A stretch of DNA of 64,000 nt from an uncultured Clostridia bacterium (GTDB lineage: Bacteria; Bacillota; Clostridia; UBA1381): NCBI GenBank assembly GCA_934462715.1, contig CAKSIJ010000003.1, positions 124,001 to 188,000 on the forward strand, given 5' to 3'. Every line of letters begins with the position of its first letter. The first letter of the stretch is position 1. Below are positions 43,909-53,361 of this stretch, piece by piece. The notes under the pieces were generated by a model that saw only the letters and a program-made list of their open reading frames with translations, did not search any database and was not told the DNA's origin. The position numbers and the translations under genes are program-made.

Positions 43909-45576
43909 TTATTTTTGCTGTGCGTCCGAATTTCTGATTTGCGCTCTTTTGATTTTACCACCGAGGGTTTTCGGAAGCTCGTCCACAAATTCAACTATTC
44001 TCGGGTACTTATAAGGCGCTGTTGCGTGCTTTACGTGATTCTGAAGCTCCTTGATAAGCTCGTCCGACGGAGAATATCCTTTTGCCAAAACAACGGTTGC
44101 CTTAACAACCTGACCTCTTATCGGGTCGGGAGCGGCGGTTATGGCACATTCGATTACGGCAGGGTGCTCGATTAAAGCACTCTCTACCTCGAACGGACCG
44201 ATTCGATAGCCGGAGCATTTGATAACATCGTCATGTCTGCCGACAAACCAATGATAGCCGTTGGTGTCATGCCATGCAACGTCTTTCAGATTGTAGTTGC
44301 CGTCGCCCATTGCAAGGTTTGTTTGTTCTTCGTTTTTATAGTAGCCGACAAAAAGACCGATAGGCGGATTCTTTTTAACATCCATTATAACTATTTCACC
44401 CTCTTCGCCGCTCTCACATTCGTTACCGTCCGAATTGATAAGACGAATGTCATAAATCGGCGAAGGCTTGCCCATTGCGCCCGGAATAGGCTCAAACCAC
44501 TGAAAATCGGCAAGAAGTACGGTACCCTCGCTCTGACCGAAGCCGGTGTGAATTTTTCCGCCGGTAAGCTCATACCACTTGTTGTATACCTCCGGATTTA
44601 AAGGCTCGCCTGCGGTTGCCCAGTTTTGTATACTTGATAAATCGTAGGAAGAAACGTCCTCCTGGAGCATGAATCTGTACATCGTAGGCGGTGCACAGAA
44701 GGTTGTAAGCTTGTATTTTGACATTACTTCAAGCAGCCTTTTCGGAATGAACTTATCCATGTCGTATGCAAATACGGTTGCGCCGCAGCACCACTGACCG
44801 TAAATCTTGCCCCAACCGAATTTTGCCCAGCCTGAGTCCGAAACGCTCATGTGAAGCTTGTTTTCACGGACTCTCTGCCAGTATTTTGCGGTTACGATAT
44901 GTCCGAGAGGGTGGAAGTGATTGTGCATAACCATTTTCGGCATACCTGTTGTTCCCGATGTGAAATAAATCTGCATAATGTCTGTGCCTTTGGGAGCGTC
45001 ATCGCCTGTCGGACGTTCAAGCACATCCGGATATTTTTCTATTTCCCTGTTAAAGTTAAACCAGCCGTCACGGTCAACATCTCCGACAAGTCCGATGTTT
45101 TTTACTCCCGGCATTTCGGGAAGCGCAAGCTCAGTTTGCTCAATAACATATTTATCGTTCACGCAGATAAACATCTCAATGCCTGCCGCATTGGCTCTGT
45201 AGGCAATATCCTTTTTTGTGAGCTGAAGCGTACCCGGTATGAAGATAACGCCAAGCTTAATTAAAGCTGTTGCACAAATCCAGTATTCCCAGCGTCGTCT
45301 TAAAATCAGCATTACGACAGAGCCTTTTTTCAAACCCTTTGATTTAAAGAAGTTTGCGGCTTTATTGCTTAGTCTGCTTATGTCCTCATATGTAAATATT
45401 TTTTCCTCGTCATGGTCGTTTATCCAGTAAAGCGCTCTGTAGTCTTTTTTCTCTTTTGCCCAGCCGTCAACGATGTCAAAGCCAAAATTGAAGCTTTCGG
45501 GGGCATTTATTTTATAATTTTCTTTAAAATCCTCATACGAATCAAATTCGGTACGGGGAAGATATTTTTCCAACAT
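43909..45576 (-). CDS. Acyl-CoA synthetase (AMP-forming)
   Basis: Activates a carboxylic acid to acyl-CoA through acyl-AMP; cytoplasmic ANL-family enzyme, 555 residues. Motifs: IYFTSGTTGMPKM (A3/P-loop), TGFGQSEGTVL (A5), GRHDDVIKCSGYRIGPFEVE (A7/A8 hinge) and the C-terminal LGGKIKR Lys. The sequence is of the Acs/medium-chain type; chain length is not predictable. It lies 44 bases downstream of the XRE-cupin regulator on the same strand, a common pairing, so it is probably controlled by that regulator. Confidence 0.92.
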   Translation of the reverse strand: MLEKYLPRTEFDSYEDFKENYKINAPESFNFGFDIVDGWAKEKKDYRALYWINDHDEEKIFTYEDISRLSNKAANFFKSKGLKKGSVVMLILRRRWEYWICATALIKLGVIFIPGTLQLTKKDIAYRANAAGIEMFICVNDKYVIEQTELALPEMPGVKNIGLVGDVDRDGWFNFNREIEKYPDVLERPTGDDAPKGTDIMQIYFTSGTTGMPKMVMHNHFHPLGHIVTAKYWQRVRENKLHMSVSDSGWAKFGWGKIYGQWCCGATVFAYDMDKFIPKRLLEVMSKYKLTTFCAPPTMYRFMLQEDVSSYDLSSIQNWATAGEPLNPEVYNKWYELTGGKIHTGFGQSEGTVLLADFQWFEPIPGAMGKPSPIYDIRLINSDGNECESGEEGEIVIMDVKKNPPIGLFVGYYKNEEQTNLAMGDGNYNLKDVAWHDTNGYHWFVGRHDDVIKCSGYRIGPFEVESALIEHPAVIECAITAAPDPIRGQVVKATVVLAKGYSPSDELIKELQNHVKHATAPYKYPRIVEFVDELPKTLGGKIKRAQIRNSDAQQK

Positions 45577-45620
45577 TAAAAATCAATCCTTTCATAAACA
45601 TAGCCGGTTGTATGCACGAA

Positions 45621-46169
45621 TTATTCGGCAATCATGGTAAGAAAAGTTGCCGGCGTTTCCGAGCCGCATTTTTGCCCGTGCGGATGCTTGGGGTTAAAGT
45701 ATATGCTGTCGCCTTTGTTTAATACAAGCTCCTGGTTGTCAAAGGTGACAATAACGGTACCGTCAAGAACAAGGTTAAATTCCTCGCCGCTGTGGGTGAC
45801 AAGCTCTGCAGGCTTATCCGACGGGTCAAGCGTTACTATGAAAGGCTGCATGATTTTCTTTGAAAATCGGTATGCAAGATCACGGAAAACATAACCCGGA
45901 TAACGGTCGGAAAGAAGCCCTCCGCCGTTACGGACGACTTGATATGTGTCAAGCTTTGATGAGGTGCCTGTGACCAGCTCGGAAAAGTCCACGTTGAATT
46001 TTTTTGCAAGGTGGTAAATCACGCTTATAGGTATGTCCTTTCCGTTTTCCTCGTATGAGCGATAGACGGCTTCGTCAATGTTAAGCTCATGTGCAAGCTC
46101 GCTGACGCTCACGTCACAGACCTCGCGAAGCTCTCTGATTCTCATAGCAATTTCTCTGATTTCGTCCAT
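45621..46169 (-). CDS. XRE-family regulator with C-terminal cupin sensor
   Basis: A 182-residue one-component regulator. The start is the ATG at 46169 after CGGAGGAC. Residues about 5-60 form the Xre helix-turn-helix (IRELREVCDVSVSELAHELNI); residues about 110-180 form a cupin (HSGEEFNLVLDGTVIV, GDSIYFNPKHPHG). The partner is an acyl-CoA synthetase, so the ligand may be an organic acid (inference). An 11-bp inverted repeat overlapping its own transcription start suggests autoregulation. Confidence 0.9.
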   Translation of the reverse strand: MDEIREIAMRIRELREVCDVSVSELAHELNIDEAVYRSYEENGKDIPISVIYHLAKKFNVDFSELVTGTSSKLDTYQVVRNGGGLLSDRYPGYVFRDLAYRFSKKIMQPFIVTLDPSDKPAELVTHSGEEFNLVLDGTVIVTFDNQELVLNKGDSIYFNPKHPHGQKCGSETPATFLTMIAE

Positions 46170-46225
46170 GTTAAAGTCCTCCGATCCTTCAGCCGGCAAT
46201 CGGTGATTGACAGCTGATGATTATT

Positions 46226-46287
46226 ACATTATAGTTTTTTTATATAACTATAATGTTTATTTTAGCATAATTGTTATAAAGTGTCAA
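46226..46287 (-). promoter_or_regulatory. Promoter and palindromic operator of the XRE-cupin/acyl-CoA synthetase operon
   Basis: Minus strand: TTGACA (46287-46282), 17 bases, TAAAAT (46264-46259). A perfect 11-bp inverted repeat (46226-46236 and 46246-46256, 9-base centre) lies at about the transcription start and is a good fit for a dimeric repressor. Confidence 0.8.
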
Positions 46288-46436
46288 TATTTGTATTGCT
46301 TTACGCAGAAAAATTTCCGTTTTTGCAAATACTTAGTAAAAATAAGTAATTGACTTGTTAAAAATGACATGGTACAATATAAAAAACGGAGCACGATTAT
46401 ATCGGCATAATGCATGGAATAAAGGAGTGATACGTT

Positions 46437-47582
46437 ATGAAAAAATACGGTTTGGCTCTCGGCGGAGGCGGTACAAAGGGCGCATATCATATGGGAGTAT
46501 GGAAAGCGTTAAAAAAAATGGGGATAGAGGTATCCTGTATATGCGGCACGTCGATAGGCTCAATCAACGGTGCGGCTATAGCGCAGGGGGACGCGGAAAA
46601 AACATTCAGATTGTGGGAAACGATAACAGCCGAAAAAATAGTTTCCACGGATGGACTCGCAAATGTCGGAAGCAATCTTTTTGAAATGAAAACAATGCCG
46701 TCTGTCATGTCATACATTTACAAAAACAACGGACTTGATACCGAGCCGTTAAGAAATTTGCTCAATGATCTGATAGATGAGGAAAAGCTCAGAAAAAGCA
46801 GCGTTGATTTCGGGCTGGTAACGTTTTCGCTTAATGAACGCGAAGCGGTTGAGCTTTTTAAAGAGGATATTCCCAAAGGCGAGCTTATAGATTACTTAAT
46901 GGCAAGTGCGGCAATGCCGGGACTTAAACAGGCTGTAATCGATGACAAGAAATATCTTGACGGCGGATTTGCGGATAACATACCTGCCAATATGCTGATA
47001 AAAAAGGGAATAACGGATATTATCACGGTTGATGTCGGCGGAGTGGGAATTGTTAAGGAGCTGAGTGAATCGGGTATAAACAGAATTAACATAAAATGCT
47101 CCGAAAAAATAATAGGATTGTTGGATTTTGATCCCAAATCGGTGGAAAAAGCGGTAAAACTCGGTTATTTCGATACGCTGAAAGCTTTTTCAAGGGTTGA
47201 GGGAAAGTATTACTGCTTTAACATTTCCGATTATCACAAGGCGAGGTCTTTGTATTCCGAGGAGATAATTTCGGGAATCGAAAAGGCGGCGAGAGTTTAT
47301 GAAATTGATAACCTAAAGCTGTACCGCTTTGATGACCTGCTGGAGGGCGTTATGAGGGCATATGAATTATTCTCAAAAGTATATGCCGATTCGGAGGATA
47401 AAGGCTTTGCGGCAGACGGTATAATTCCGGACGAAAAGCAGATTCTTACAAGACTGACAAACGGGATAATCAGCGGCAGAGCCACCCCGGCGGCGGTGAA
47501 ATTTTTTTCGGGGATAATAGGAGAATTGGGTGCGGCGGCAAATGCGGCTGCGTATTTTTACCGTTCCCGTATTTCCGGCTAA
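46437..47582 (+). CDS. Patatin-like phospholipase
   Basis: A 381-residue serine lipid hydrolase of the bacterial patatin (RssA-like) group. The oxyanion motif is LALGGGGTKGAYHMG, the nucleophile Ser39 is in CGTSIGS and the dyad Asp175 is in YLDGGFADNIP. No signal peptide is seen, so it acts in the cytoplasm or at the inner face of the membrane. AAAGGAG precedes the ATG. It is divergent from the XRE-cupin gene, with 267 bases between the coding regions, and may share its control. Confidence 0.9.
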   Translation: MKKYGLALGGGGTKGAYHMGVWKALKKMGIEVSCICGTSIGSINGAAIAQGDAEKTFRLWETITAEKIVSTDGLANVGSNLFEMKTMPSVMSYIYKNNGLDTEPLRNLLNDLIDEEKLRKSSVDFGLVTFSLNEREAVELFKEDIPKGELIDYLMASAAMPGLKQAVIDDKKYLDGGFADNIPANMLIKKGITDIITVDVGGVGIVKELSESGINRINIKCSEKIIGLLDFDPKSVEKAVKLGYFDTLKAFSRVEGKYYCFNISDYHKARSLYSEEIISGIEKAARVYEIDNLKLYRFDDLLEGVMRAYELFSKVYADSEDKGFAADGIIPDEKQILTRLTNGIISGRATPAAVKFFSGIIGELGAAANAAAYFYRSRISG

Positions 47583-47712
47583 AATTAATGTATAAAAAAG
47601 GCTTACTTGTAAAAAATAGTATATATAAATTTTGCGTGCGGCAATTATGCAATATATGCTTGTATTGTTCGCCCGATGAACTTCATTACGGTTTTTGAAA
47701 GGAGTAAGCTAT

Positions 47713-49011
47713 ATGAAACAGTACATTGAAATTACCGATGTTTTTGCAAGAGAGGTAATCGACTCAAGAGGAAATCCGACGGTTGAAGCGGAGGTATATA
47801 CCGATGCGGGAATGGGCAGAGCGTCGGTTCCGTCCGGTGCGTCAACAGGCGCGTTTGAAGCGGTTGAATTGAGGGACGGGGATAAAAACAGGTACATGGG
47901 CAAGGGAGTAAAAAAAGCGGTTGAGAATATTAACGATAAAATAGCCGATTGCGTAATCGGAATGAATGTGCTTGACCAAAGAGCAATAGATAAAAAGATG
48001 TGCGCTCTCGATTCCACACCCAACAAGGGAGAGCTTGGCGCAAATGCAATTCTTGCGGTTTCGCTTGCTGCGGCACACGCCGCAGCCGACAGTCTTGGAA
48101 TACCGCTTTACAGATATGTGGGCGGCACAAATTCCTACAGACTTCCAACACCGATGATGAATGTTTTAAACGGCGGCGCACACGCAAACAATAACGTGGA
48201 TATTCAGGAGTTCATGATAATGCCCGTAGGCGCTGCAAGCTTTTCCGAAGCGTTAAGACAGTGCTGCGAAGTGTTCCATACACTGAAATCGATAGTAGCA
48301 AAAGAGGGTGGAATAACAGCGGTAGGCGATGAGGGCGGCTTTGCACCGAATCTCGAAACGGACGAAAAGGCACTGGAATTGCTTGTGAAAGCAATAGAAG
48401 AAGCAGGCTACAAGCCGGGAAAGGATTTCATGCTTGCTATTGACGCAGCCGCAAGCGAATGGATGCAGCCCGACGGCAGCTACAAGGCGGAGAAATCCGG
48501 GATTGTCAGAAGCAGTCACGATATGATCGAATATTGGAGAGGATTGGTTATGAAATATCCGATTATCTCGATTGAGGACGGTCTTGCCGAGGAGGACTGG
48601 GAGGGCTGGAAAGAGCTTACAAGAGAATTGGGCGATAAGGTTCAGCTTGTCGGCGACGATTTGTTTGTTACCAACACGCAAAGACTTGATAAAGGAATAA
48701 AGACAGGATCGGGCAATTCTATTTTGGTCAAGGTTAATCAGATAGGCACTCTCACGGAGGCGCTTGAAGCGGTCGAAATGGCTCATAAGGCAGGAATGAG
48801 TGCGGTTATGTCGCACAGAAGCGGAGAAACGGAGGATACAACAATTGCAGATCTTGCAGTTGCGCTTAATGTCGGTCAGATAAAAACCGGCGCACCGTCA
48901 AGAGGGGAGAGGACGGCAAAATACAACGCTCTTTTGAGAATCGAAGAGGATCTGTGTATGTCGGGAGCTTACGGAAGCGAAGCGCTTGCAAAGAGAATGA
49001 AGGACAGATAA
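47713..49011 (+). CDS. eno: Enolase
   Basis: Glycolytic 2-phosphoglycerate/PEP interconversion, 432 residues, normal length. The start is the ATG at 47713 after AAAGGAG. Motifs: VPSGASTGAFEAVELRDG, GNSILVKVNQIGTLTEALEA, SHRSGETEDTTIADLAVA, with Mg ligands in AIDAAASEW, SIEDGLAEEDW and VGDDL. It supplies PEP, the phosphate donor of the PTS encoded earlier. Its 130-base leader shows no clear regulatory element. Confidence 0.97.
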   Translation: MKQYIEITDVFAREVIDSRGNPTVEAEVYTDAGMGRASVPSGASTGAFEAVELRDGDKNRYMGKGVKKAVENINDKIADCVIGMNVLDQRAIDKKMCALDSTPNKGELGANAILAVSLAAAHAAADSLGIPLYRYVGGTNSYRLPTPMMNVLNGGAHANNNVDIQEFMIMPVGAASFSEALRQCCEVFHTLKSIVAKEGGITAVGDEGGFAPNLETDEKALELLVKAIEEAGYKPGKDFMLAIDAAASEWMQPDGSYKAEKSGIVRSSHDMIEYWRGLVMKYPIISIEDGLAEEDWEGWKELTRELGDKVQLVGDDLFVTNTQRLDKGIKTGSGNSILVKVNQIGTLTEALEAVEMAHKAGMSAVMSHRSGETEDTTIADLAVALNVGQIKTGAPSRGERTAKYNALLRIEEDLCMSGAYGSEALAKRMKDR

Positions 49012-49056
49012 GCTTTATGTTATCCGATAAAAAAATCAAGAATCTGAAATAAAAAA

Positions 49057-49090
49057 CTGAGGGTTTGCAGATATGTCTGCAAACCCTTAG
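49057..49090 (-). terminator. Terminator between eno and the NlpC/P60 gene
   Basis: CTGAGGGTTTGCAGA (49057-49071) pairs with TCTGCAAACCCTTAG (49076-49090); the T-run lies on the minus strand, so it mainly serves the NlpC/P60 gene, but the stem can also end eno transcripts. Confidence 0.8.
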
Positions 49091-49102
49091 TGAATTATTT
49101 AA

Positions 49103-50677
49103 TTAATATACTCTGCGCGCTCCTACATATGTCGAATAACCGCATATTGTTGACAGCGGAATATAGCATACCGACTTACCGGGTCTGGGAGAGTGAATTA
49201 CCTGACCGTTGCCGGCATAAATACCTACGTGAGAAATACCGTTTCCTTTTGAGAAGAATACCAAATCTCCTGCCTGCAGGTTGCTCTTTGAAACTGCAAC
49301 TCCGTTGCTGTATTGCGCTCTTGATGTACGGTTTACCGAAATTCCTGCCTGTCTGCAAGCATATTGAACAAGTCCCGAGCAGTCAAAGCCCGATGGTGAA
49401 GAACCGCCGTAAACATACTTAACGCCCAGATACTTTGCGGCTGCATTTACAATAGACTGTCCCTTTGAGCTGGGTGCGGGGTTTGACTTGCTTTCGGATT
49501 TTGTTTTAGTCTTTTTTTTCGATGAAGAAGCCGACGCAGCCTTTGCTGCTGCTTGCTGAGCGGCTTTCTTTGCTTGAGCGGTTTTTGCGTTCTTTGCGGC
49601 GAGTTCTGCGGCTGCCTTTGCTTCGCGTGCCTTTATCATTGCATTGTAGTCGTCCTGCGACATAACGTAATCGGATTTTACATATCCTGTGATTCTGTAA
49701 GGACCGTATGCAATCTTTGTCCATTCCGAACCTTCGCTGACAATCAGACATTTGTCACCGTTTGCAAATGTGTTTATAACGTTTGCGTTTTCGGTAGGCA
49801 TCTGACGACAGTTTACATATGCACCCGAAACAACGAATATACCGTCGTCCGATATTGCATTGATTCTGTCAACACGGTTTTGCGCAACCTTATCTCTTGC
49901 AACCATTTCTCCGATGTCGACATATTTTGACATTACATATCCGGTGCTGTAGTTGTTTCCGTAATAAACCTTCATCCATTCGTCATTGACGCGGTTGAGG
50001 ACAACTATGCAGTCACCGTCTGCAATCTGATCGATTACGACTGTATCTTCGGTTCCTGCGCCGCTTCTTACGTTAAGAGAACCGCCCTCAACGTTTACAA
50101 CGCCGGACTCATACATTACGCTGTCAAGAAGAATTTTCTTGGCTTCCTCGTATGATGTGGATATATATTCTTTCAATACATAACCCACACCGCCTTCATC
50201 ACCGTAAGGAATCGTGTACCATTCGTCCGACTCGCCGATAATATCTATCATCTGACCGTATGTAAGACTTGAAAGTATTTCCGAATCAAGGCTTTCTGCG
50301 GCTCTTACGTTAAGACCGCCGGTGGTGGTTACAACATAGCCTGTTATCGGTTCAAACGGCTTCATCTGCTCCAGCTTGCTGTCGGCATAGCTTACGCTTG
50401 CTTCGCTTGCGCTGATGAAATCAACATTTTCTTTTCTTGTCTGAATTTCCTCCTCAGATAAAGGCTGTGCTTCCTCCGGCTTTTGTCCGTCTATGTAAAC
50501 GACATCGGAGGTTTCATCACCGTTTGAATCGGATACCGAGAGTATTTCTTCAACTTTTTTATCAATTTTATCGGCATTTGCCGAGGATATCTCGGCAGCC
50601 TGAGACACTGCTAATGAACTGATTAATGCTACCGCAAGAAAAGCGGCTATGGTATGCTTAAAATTGTGCATCATCAT
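49103..50677 (-). CDS. Secreted SH3-domain NlpC/P60 peptidoglycan hydrolase
   Basis: A 524-residue exported endopeptidase that cuts peptide stems of peptidoglycan. Signal peptide (MMMHNFKHTIAAFLAVALI..., cleavage near SQA-AE), three bacterial SH3 domains (about 110-175, 185-255, 275-340; motifs GGLNVRAAES, GSLNVRSGAG, AYVNCRQMPT), an Ala/Lys-rich helical linker, then NlpC/P60 (about 410-524) with Cys433 in FDCSGLVQY, His in ISHVGIYAG and a third polar residue near VIHSPRPG. GAGGAGATC precedes three successive ATGs. Upstream DNA has a cluster of TAACATT motifs that may bind a cell-wall regulator. Confidence 0.94.
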   Translation of the reverse strand: MMMHNFKHTIAAFLAVALISSLAVSQAAEISSANADKIDKKVEEILSVSDSNGDETSDVVYIDGQKPEEAQPLSEEEIQTRKENVDFISASEASVSYADSKLEQMKPFEPITGYVVTTTGGLNVRAAESLDSEILSSLTYGQMIDIIGESDEWYTIPYGDEGGVGYVLKEYISTSYEEAKKILLDSVMYESGVVNVEGGSLNVRSGAGTEDTVVIDQIADGDCIVVLNRVNDEWMKVYYGNNYSTGYVMSKYVDIGEMVARDKVAQNRVDRINAISDDGIFVVSGAYVNCRQMPTENANVINTFANGDKCLIVSEGSEWTKIAYGPYRITGYVKSDYVMSQDDYNAMIKAREAKAAAELAAKNAKTAQAKKAAQQAAAKAASASSSKKKTKTKSESKSNPAPSSKGQSIVNAAAKYLGVKYVYGGSSPSGFDCSGLVQYACRQAGISVNRTSRAQYSNGVAVSKSNLQAGDLVFFSKGNGISHVGIYAGNGQVIHSPRPGKSVCYIPLSTICGYSTYVGARRVY

Positions 50678-51040
50678 GATCTCCTCTTATGTTACTTAAA
50701 TATTACACAACTATTATACTACATATAAACTCATTTGTCAAACTTTTTTACGCTGTTTTTTATACTTTTGTAATGAATTTGTAATGATACACCCTCTGAC
50801 ACCGCATAAATACTTGATTTTTTAATTGTTAACAAAATATTAATTTTGAAATCCGTAACATTTTTCACCTATGTTGATTTGTTAACAAATAACATTTTCC
50901 GTAACATTTTCTTAAAATTTAACATTGTTTGACATTATTTTTCACTATCATACCGTAATAAATTCTTTTTAACTTTATTAACATATTGTTCTTTGACTTT
51001 TACCTATATATATGATATAATTGAATAAACGCTCCGAAAG
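50678..51040. promoter_or_regulatory. AT-rich control region between the NlpC/P60 gene and the 51.1-kb gene
   Basis: No coding sequence is seen. TAACA recurs at 50830, 50856, 50883, 50890, 50902 and 50920, mostly as TAACATTT; on the minus strand these read TGTTA(A/C/T), resembling half-sites of WalR-type regulators, though spacing (12 bases between the 50890 and 50902 copies) is not the exact consensus. Confidence 0.4.
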
Positions 51041-51043
51041 AGC

Positions 51044-51097
51044 ATACTTTTCATGTTGAGATTTTTGTCGCCGCACGGCGGTGAAAAGGAGGAATAA
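51044..51097 (+). repeat. Partial structured repeat/leader hairpin (copy E) before the 51.1-kb gene
   Basis: CTTTTCATGTTGAGATTT matches the 3' part of repeat copy C; it is followed by CGCCG-CA-CGGCG (51069-51080) and AAGGAGG, 4 to 8 bases before the ATG at 51100. Confidence 0.65.
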
Positions 51098-51099
51098 TA

Positions 51100-51513
51100 A
51101 TGAACGGTTTTCTATACAAATTACAGCAATTTATGTACGGCAGAAACGGATTTGACGGCTTGACGGCATTTTTGGCGGTTATATATCTGATCACAAGAAA
51201 TATAGCCGCATTTTCGCGAAGCTTTGCACTTTATCTGATAAGTCTGATTATCATAGTCTTTGCAATATACAGAATTTTCTCCACAAACCTTTATCAGCGA
51301 CATAAAGAAAATGACTTTTTTATGACATATTTTAATAAGGTGGCTTTTGTGTTCAGAAATTCGGCGCAGCTTTCGCGCGAAAGAGCGCAGGCTCGTCCGA
51401 CTCACAAAATTTATGTATGCCCCAAATGCAAAAAGCATCTGAAAGTACCGAAAGGCAAGGGGAAAATTGAGATAAGCTGTCCGTGCGGAAATAAATTTAC
51501 CAAAAGAACGTGA
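51100..51513 (+). CDS. Small two-helix membrane protein with C-terminal zinc ribbon
   Basis: A 137-residue protein. Two hydrophobic segments (about 22-40 and 44-62) are followed by a basic cytoplasmic part and a zinc-ribbon-like end with four Cys (YVCPKCKKHLKVP...ISCPCGNKF, residues about 108-130). Such membrane zinc ribbons are common and unassigned in Clostridia. AAGGAGG precedes the ATG at 51100. Function unknown; it lies upstream of the serpin gene, with a separate leader between them. Confidence 0.75.
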   Translation: MNGFLYKLQQFMYGRNGFDGLTAFLAVIYLITRNIAAFSRSFALYLISLIIIVFAIYRIFSTNLYQRHKENDFFMTYFNKVAFVFRNSAQLSRERAQARPTHKIYVCPKCKKHLKVPKGKGKIEISCPCGNKFTKRT

Positions 51514-51584
51514 TAAATAAATGAACCTTTCCATTATTTGTAACTATATTTATAGTAACAAATATATTTTCAGGAGGGATTTTA

Positions 51585-53333
51585 ATGAACAAAGCAATTT
51601 TGCCGGCGGCTTCAGCTATTCTTGCGGCGTCGTTCATGTCCGCAAGCTGTTCCGCACAGGGCGCCGATTACAAAAATTCATCATGGTCGGATCAGATTAT
51701 AAGTAGGTATGTTCAGTCGGGAATAGGCACGTCTGCGGAAAACATAAAGGACTATACAAAAAATATAACAAGGCTCGGATTTGCCGGAATAGTATATGAT
51801 TATCTTAATCATTACGGCTATATCACATCAGGATCGGAATCAAAGGTTTTTTTTGACGATGTTGATTCTCCGATTCCGGGTGTTCTTGCAAATCTCGGAA
51901 TAATCAGAGGAAAATCCGAAACGGAGTTTGCACCCGATTCTTTTATTACAAGAGAAGAAGCGGCGGAAATACTCTATAATATCTGCAAGCTGACAGAAAT
52001 TGAGGACGTATACGAAACCCGTCTTTTGTCAAGTTATATGTACATAGACGAAAAGGATATGTCGGACAGTGCGGTTGACGCAATTTATAACATAACCTTT
52101 CACGGCATTATGAACGGTATGGGAGAGGATAAGTTTTCACCGAAAGAAAATCTGACGGTGGAACAGGCTGTAGCTGCGGCTGCAAGGCTGTTTGACATCG
52201 TACCGAAAAAGGGTAACGGTGAATTTGCAGACTTATTGAATTATTATGCCGATTCAAATTCAAACTATATGTTTTCTCCGCTGTCGGCAAAAATGGCTCT
52301 TGCACTTGCCGCAAACGGAGCCTCCGGAGAAACCCGTGATGAGATAATCAGGGCTGTGGGAATAGATAATCTTAACGAATTTAATGCAAAATCGGAAAAA
52401 CTGATTGAAAAATACTCAAAATCCGATATTATCAAGCTGAACATTTCAAATTCTGTCTGGATAAACAACAGCAATAACGATATGAGCTTTTCCGAGGGCT
52501 ATAAAAAGCTGATTTCGGAGTATTATAAAGCTTCTGCGGAAGCGGTAACGAACGATAACGCACTTAGCCGCATAAACGGATGGGTTAAAGAAAGCACAAA
52601 CGAAAAAATTGACAGCATTATTGACAGCTCCGATTTTGACTCTGTTCTGATAAACGCAATTTATTTCAAAGGAACATGGCTTAACCGGTTTGAAAAAAAT
52701 GCGACTCAAAAGGACGTATTCAATGAGCGTAACGGAGATAAAACCGAAACCGACTTTATGAATACAACCGCACATTTCAATAACGCCTATACGGACAATG
52801 TAAGAATTATTGAACTGCCGTACACAAACCGTTCCGATATTTTTGATAATAAGGGAAATTATGTGCGTACAGAAACTCTTGACGGCGCCGATATAAGTAT
52901 GTACATTTTGATGCCCGATTCGGATACTGCAATTAATCCGTGCAAGCTGATTTCAAAGTGTAAAAGCAAAAATCTCCTGTCAAGCTCAAACATTAATTTG
53001 TCTATGCCCAAATTCAAAATAGAGTATTCGAAAAATCTTAACGATGTGCTGAAAACGGCTGGCATAAACAAAGCGTTTACAGGACAGGCTGAATTTTCTC
53101 CGATGTTCGATAAAGGCTCGATGTATATAGATAAGGTTCTCCAAAAGACCTATATAGACGTTGATGAGAACGGAACTGAGGCGGCGGCTGTAACAGCCGT
53201 TATCATGGAATGTACAAGCGCAATGCCCGATGAGCCGGAGAAGCTTTGTCTTGACAGACCGTTTACGTTTGTCATTATGGACAATACCGAAAACGAAGCG
53301 TTGTTTATCGGCGAGTATGCATATGTTGAATGA
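51585..53333 (+). CDS. SLH-anchored serpin (serine protease inhibitor)
   Basis: A 582-residue exported suicide inhibitor. Signal peptide (MNKAILPAASAILAASFMSA), two SLH domains (about 60-205; FFDDVDSPIPGVLANLGIIRG and DSAVDAIYNITFHGIMNG) for wall attachment, and a full serpin fold (about 211-582; NSNYMFSPLSAKMALALAANGA, NAIYFKGTW, DRPFTFVIMD). The hinge of the reactive loop is intact (ENGTEAAAVTAV), so it should be inhibitory. Counting 17 residues from Glu528 places P1-P1' at Thr544-Ser545, suggesting elastase- or subtilisin-like targets (inference). Serpins of a gut Clostridium relative (siropins of Eubacterium siraeum) inhibit host elastase-type proteases, a useful comparison but not proof of the same role. 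Confidence 0.93.
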   Translation: MNKAILPAASAILAASFMSASCSAQGADYKNSSWSDQIISRYVQSGIGTSAENIKDYTKNITRLGFAGIVYDYLNHYGYITSGSESKVFFDDVDSPIPGVLANLGIIRGKSETEFAPDSFITREEAAEILYNICKLTEIEDVYETRLLSSYMYIDEKDMSDSAVDAIYNITFHGIMNGMGEDKFSPKENLTVEQAVAAAARLFDIVPKKGNGEFADLLNYYADSNSNYMFSPLSAKMALALAANGASGETRDEIIRAVGIDNLNEFNAKSEKLIEKYSKSDIIKLNISNSVWINNSNNDMSFSEGYKKLISEYYKASAEAVTNDNALSRINGWVKESTNEKIDSIIDSSDFDSVLINAIYFKGTWLNRFEKNATQKDVFNERNGDKTETDFMNTTAHFNNAYTDNVRIIELPYTNRSDIFDNKGNYVRTETLDGADISMYILMPDSDTAINPCKLISKCKSKNLLSSSNINLSMPKFKIEYSKNLNDVLKTAGINKAFTGQAEFSPMFDKGSMYIDKVLQKTYIDVDENGTEAAAVTAVIMECTSAMPDEPEKLCLDRPFTFVIMDNTENEALFIGEYAYVE

Positions 53334-53361
53334 TTATACAGAAGTTAAAGGCAGATTATAA

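Noticed and set aside
51585..51680. Lipoprotein signal on the serpin (Cys near residue 22)
   Set aside because: The residues before the Cys (MSAS) lack the usual Leu/Val at -3, and SLH domains already provide wall attachment; a signal peptidase I site is more likely.
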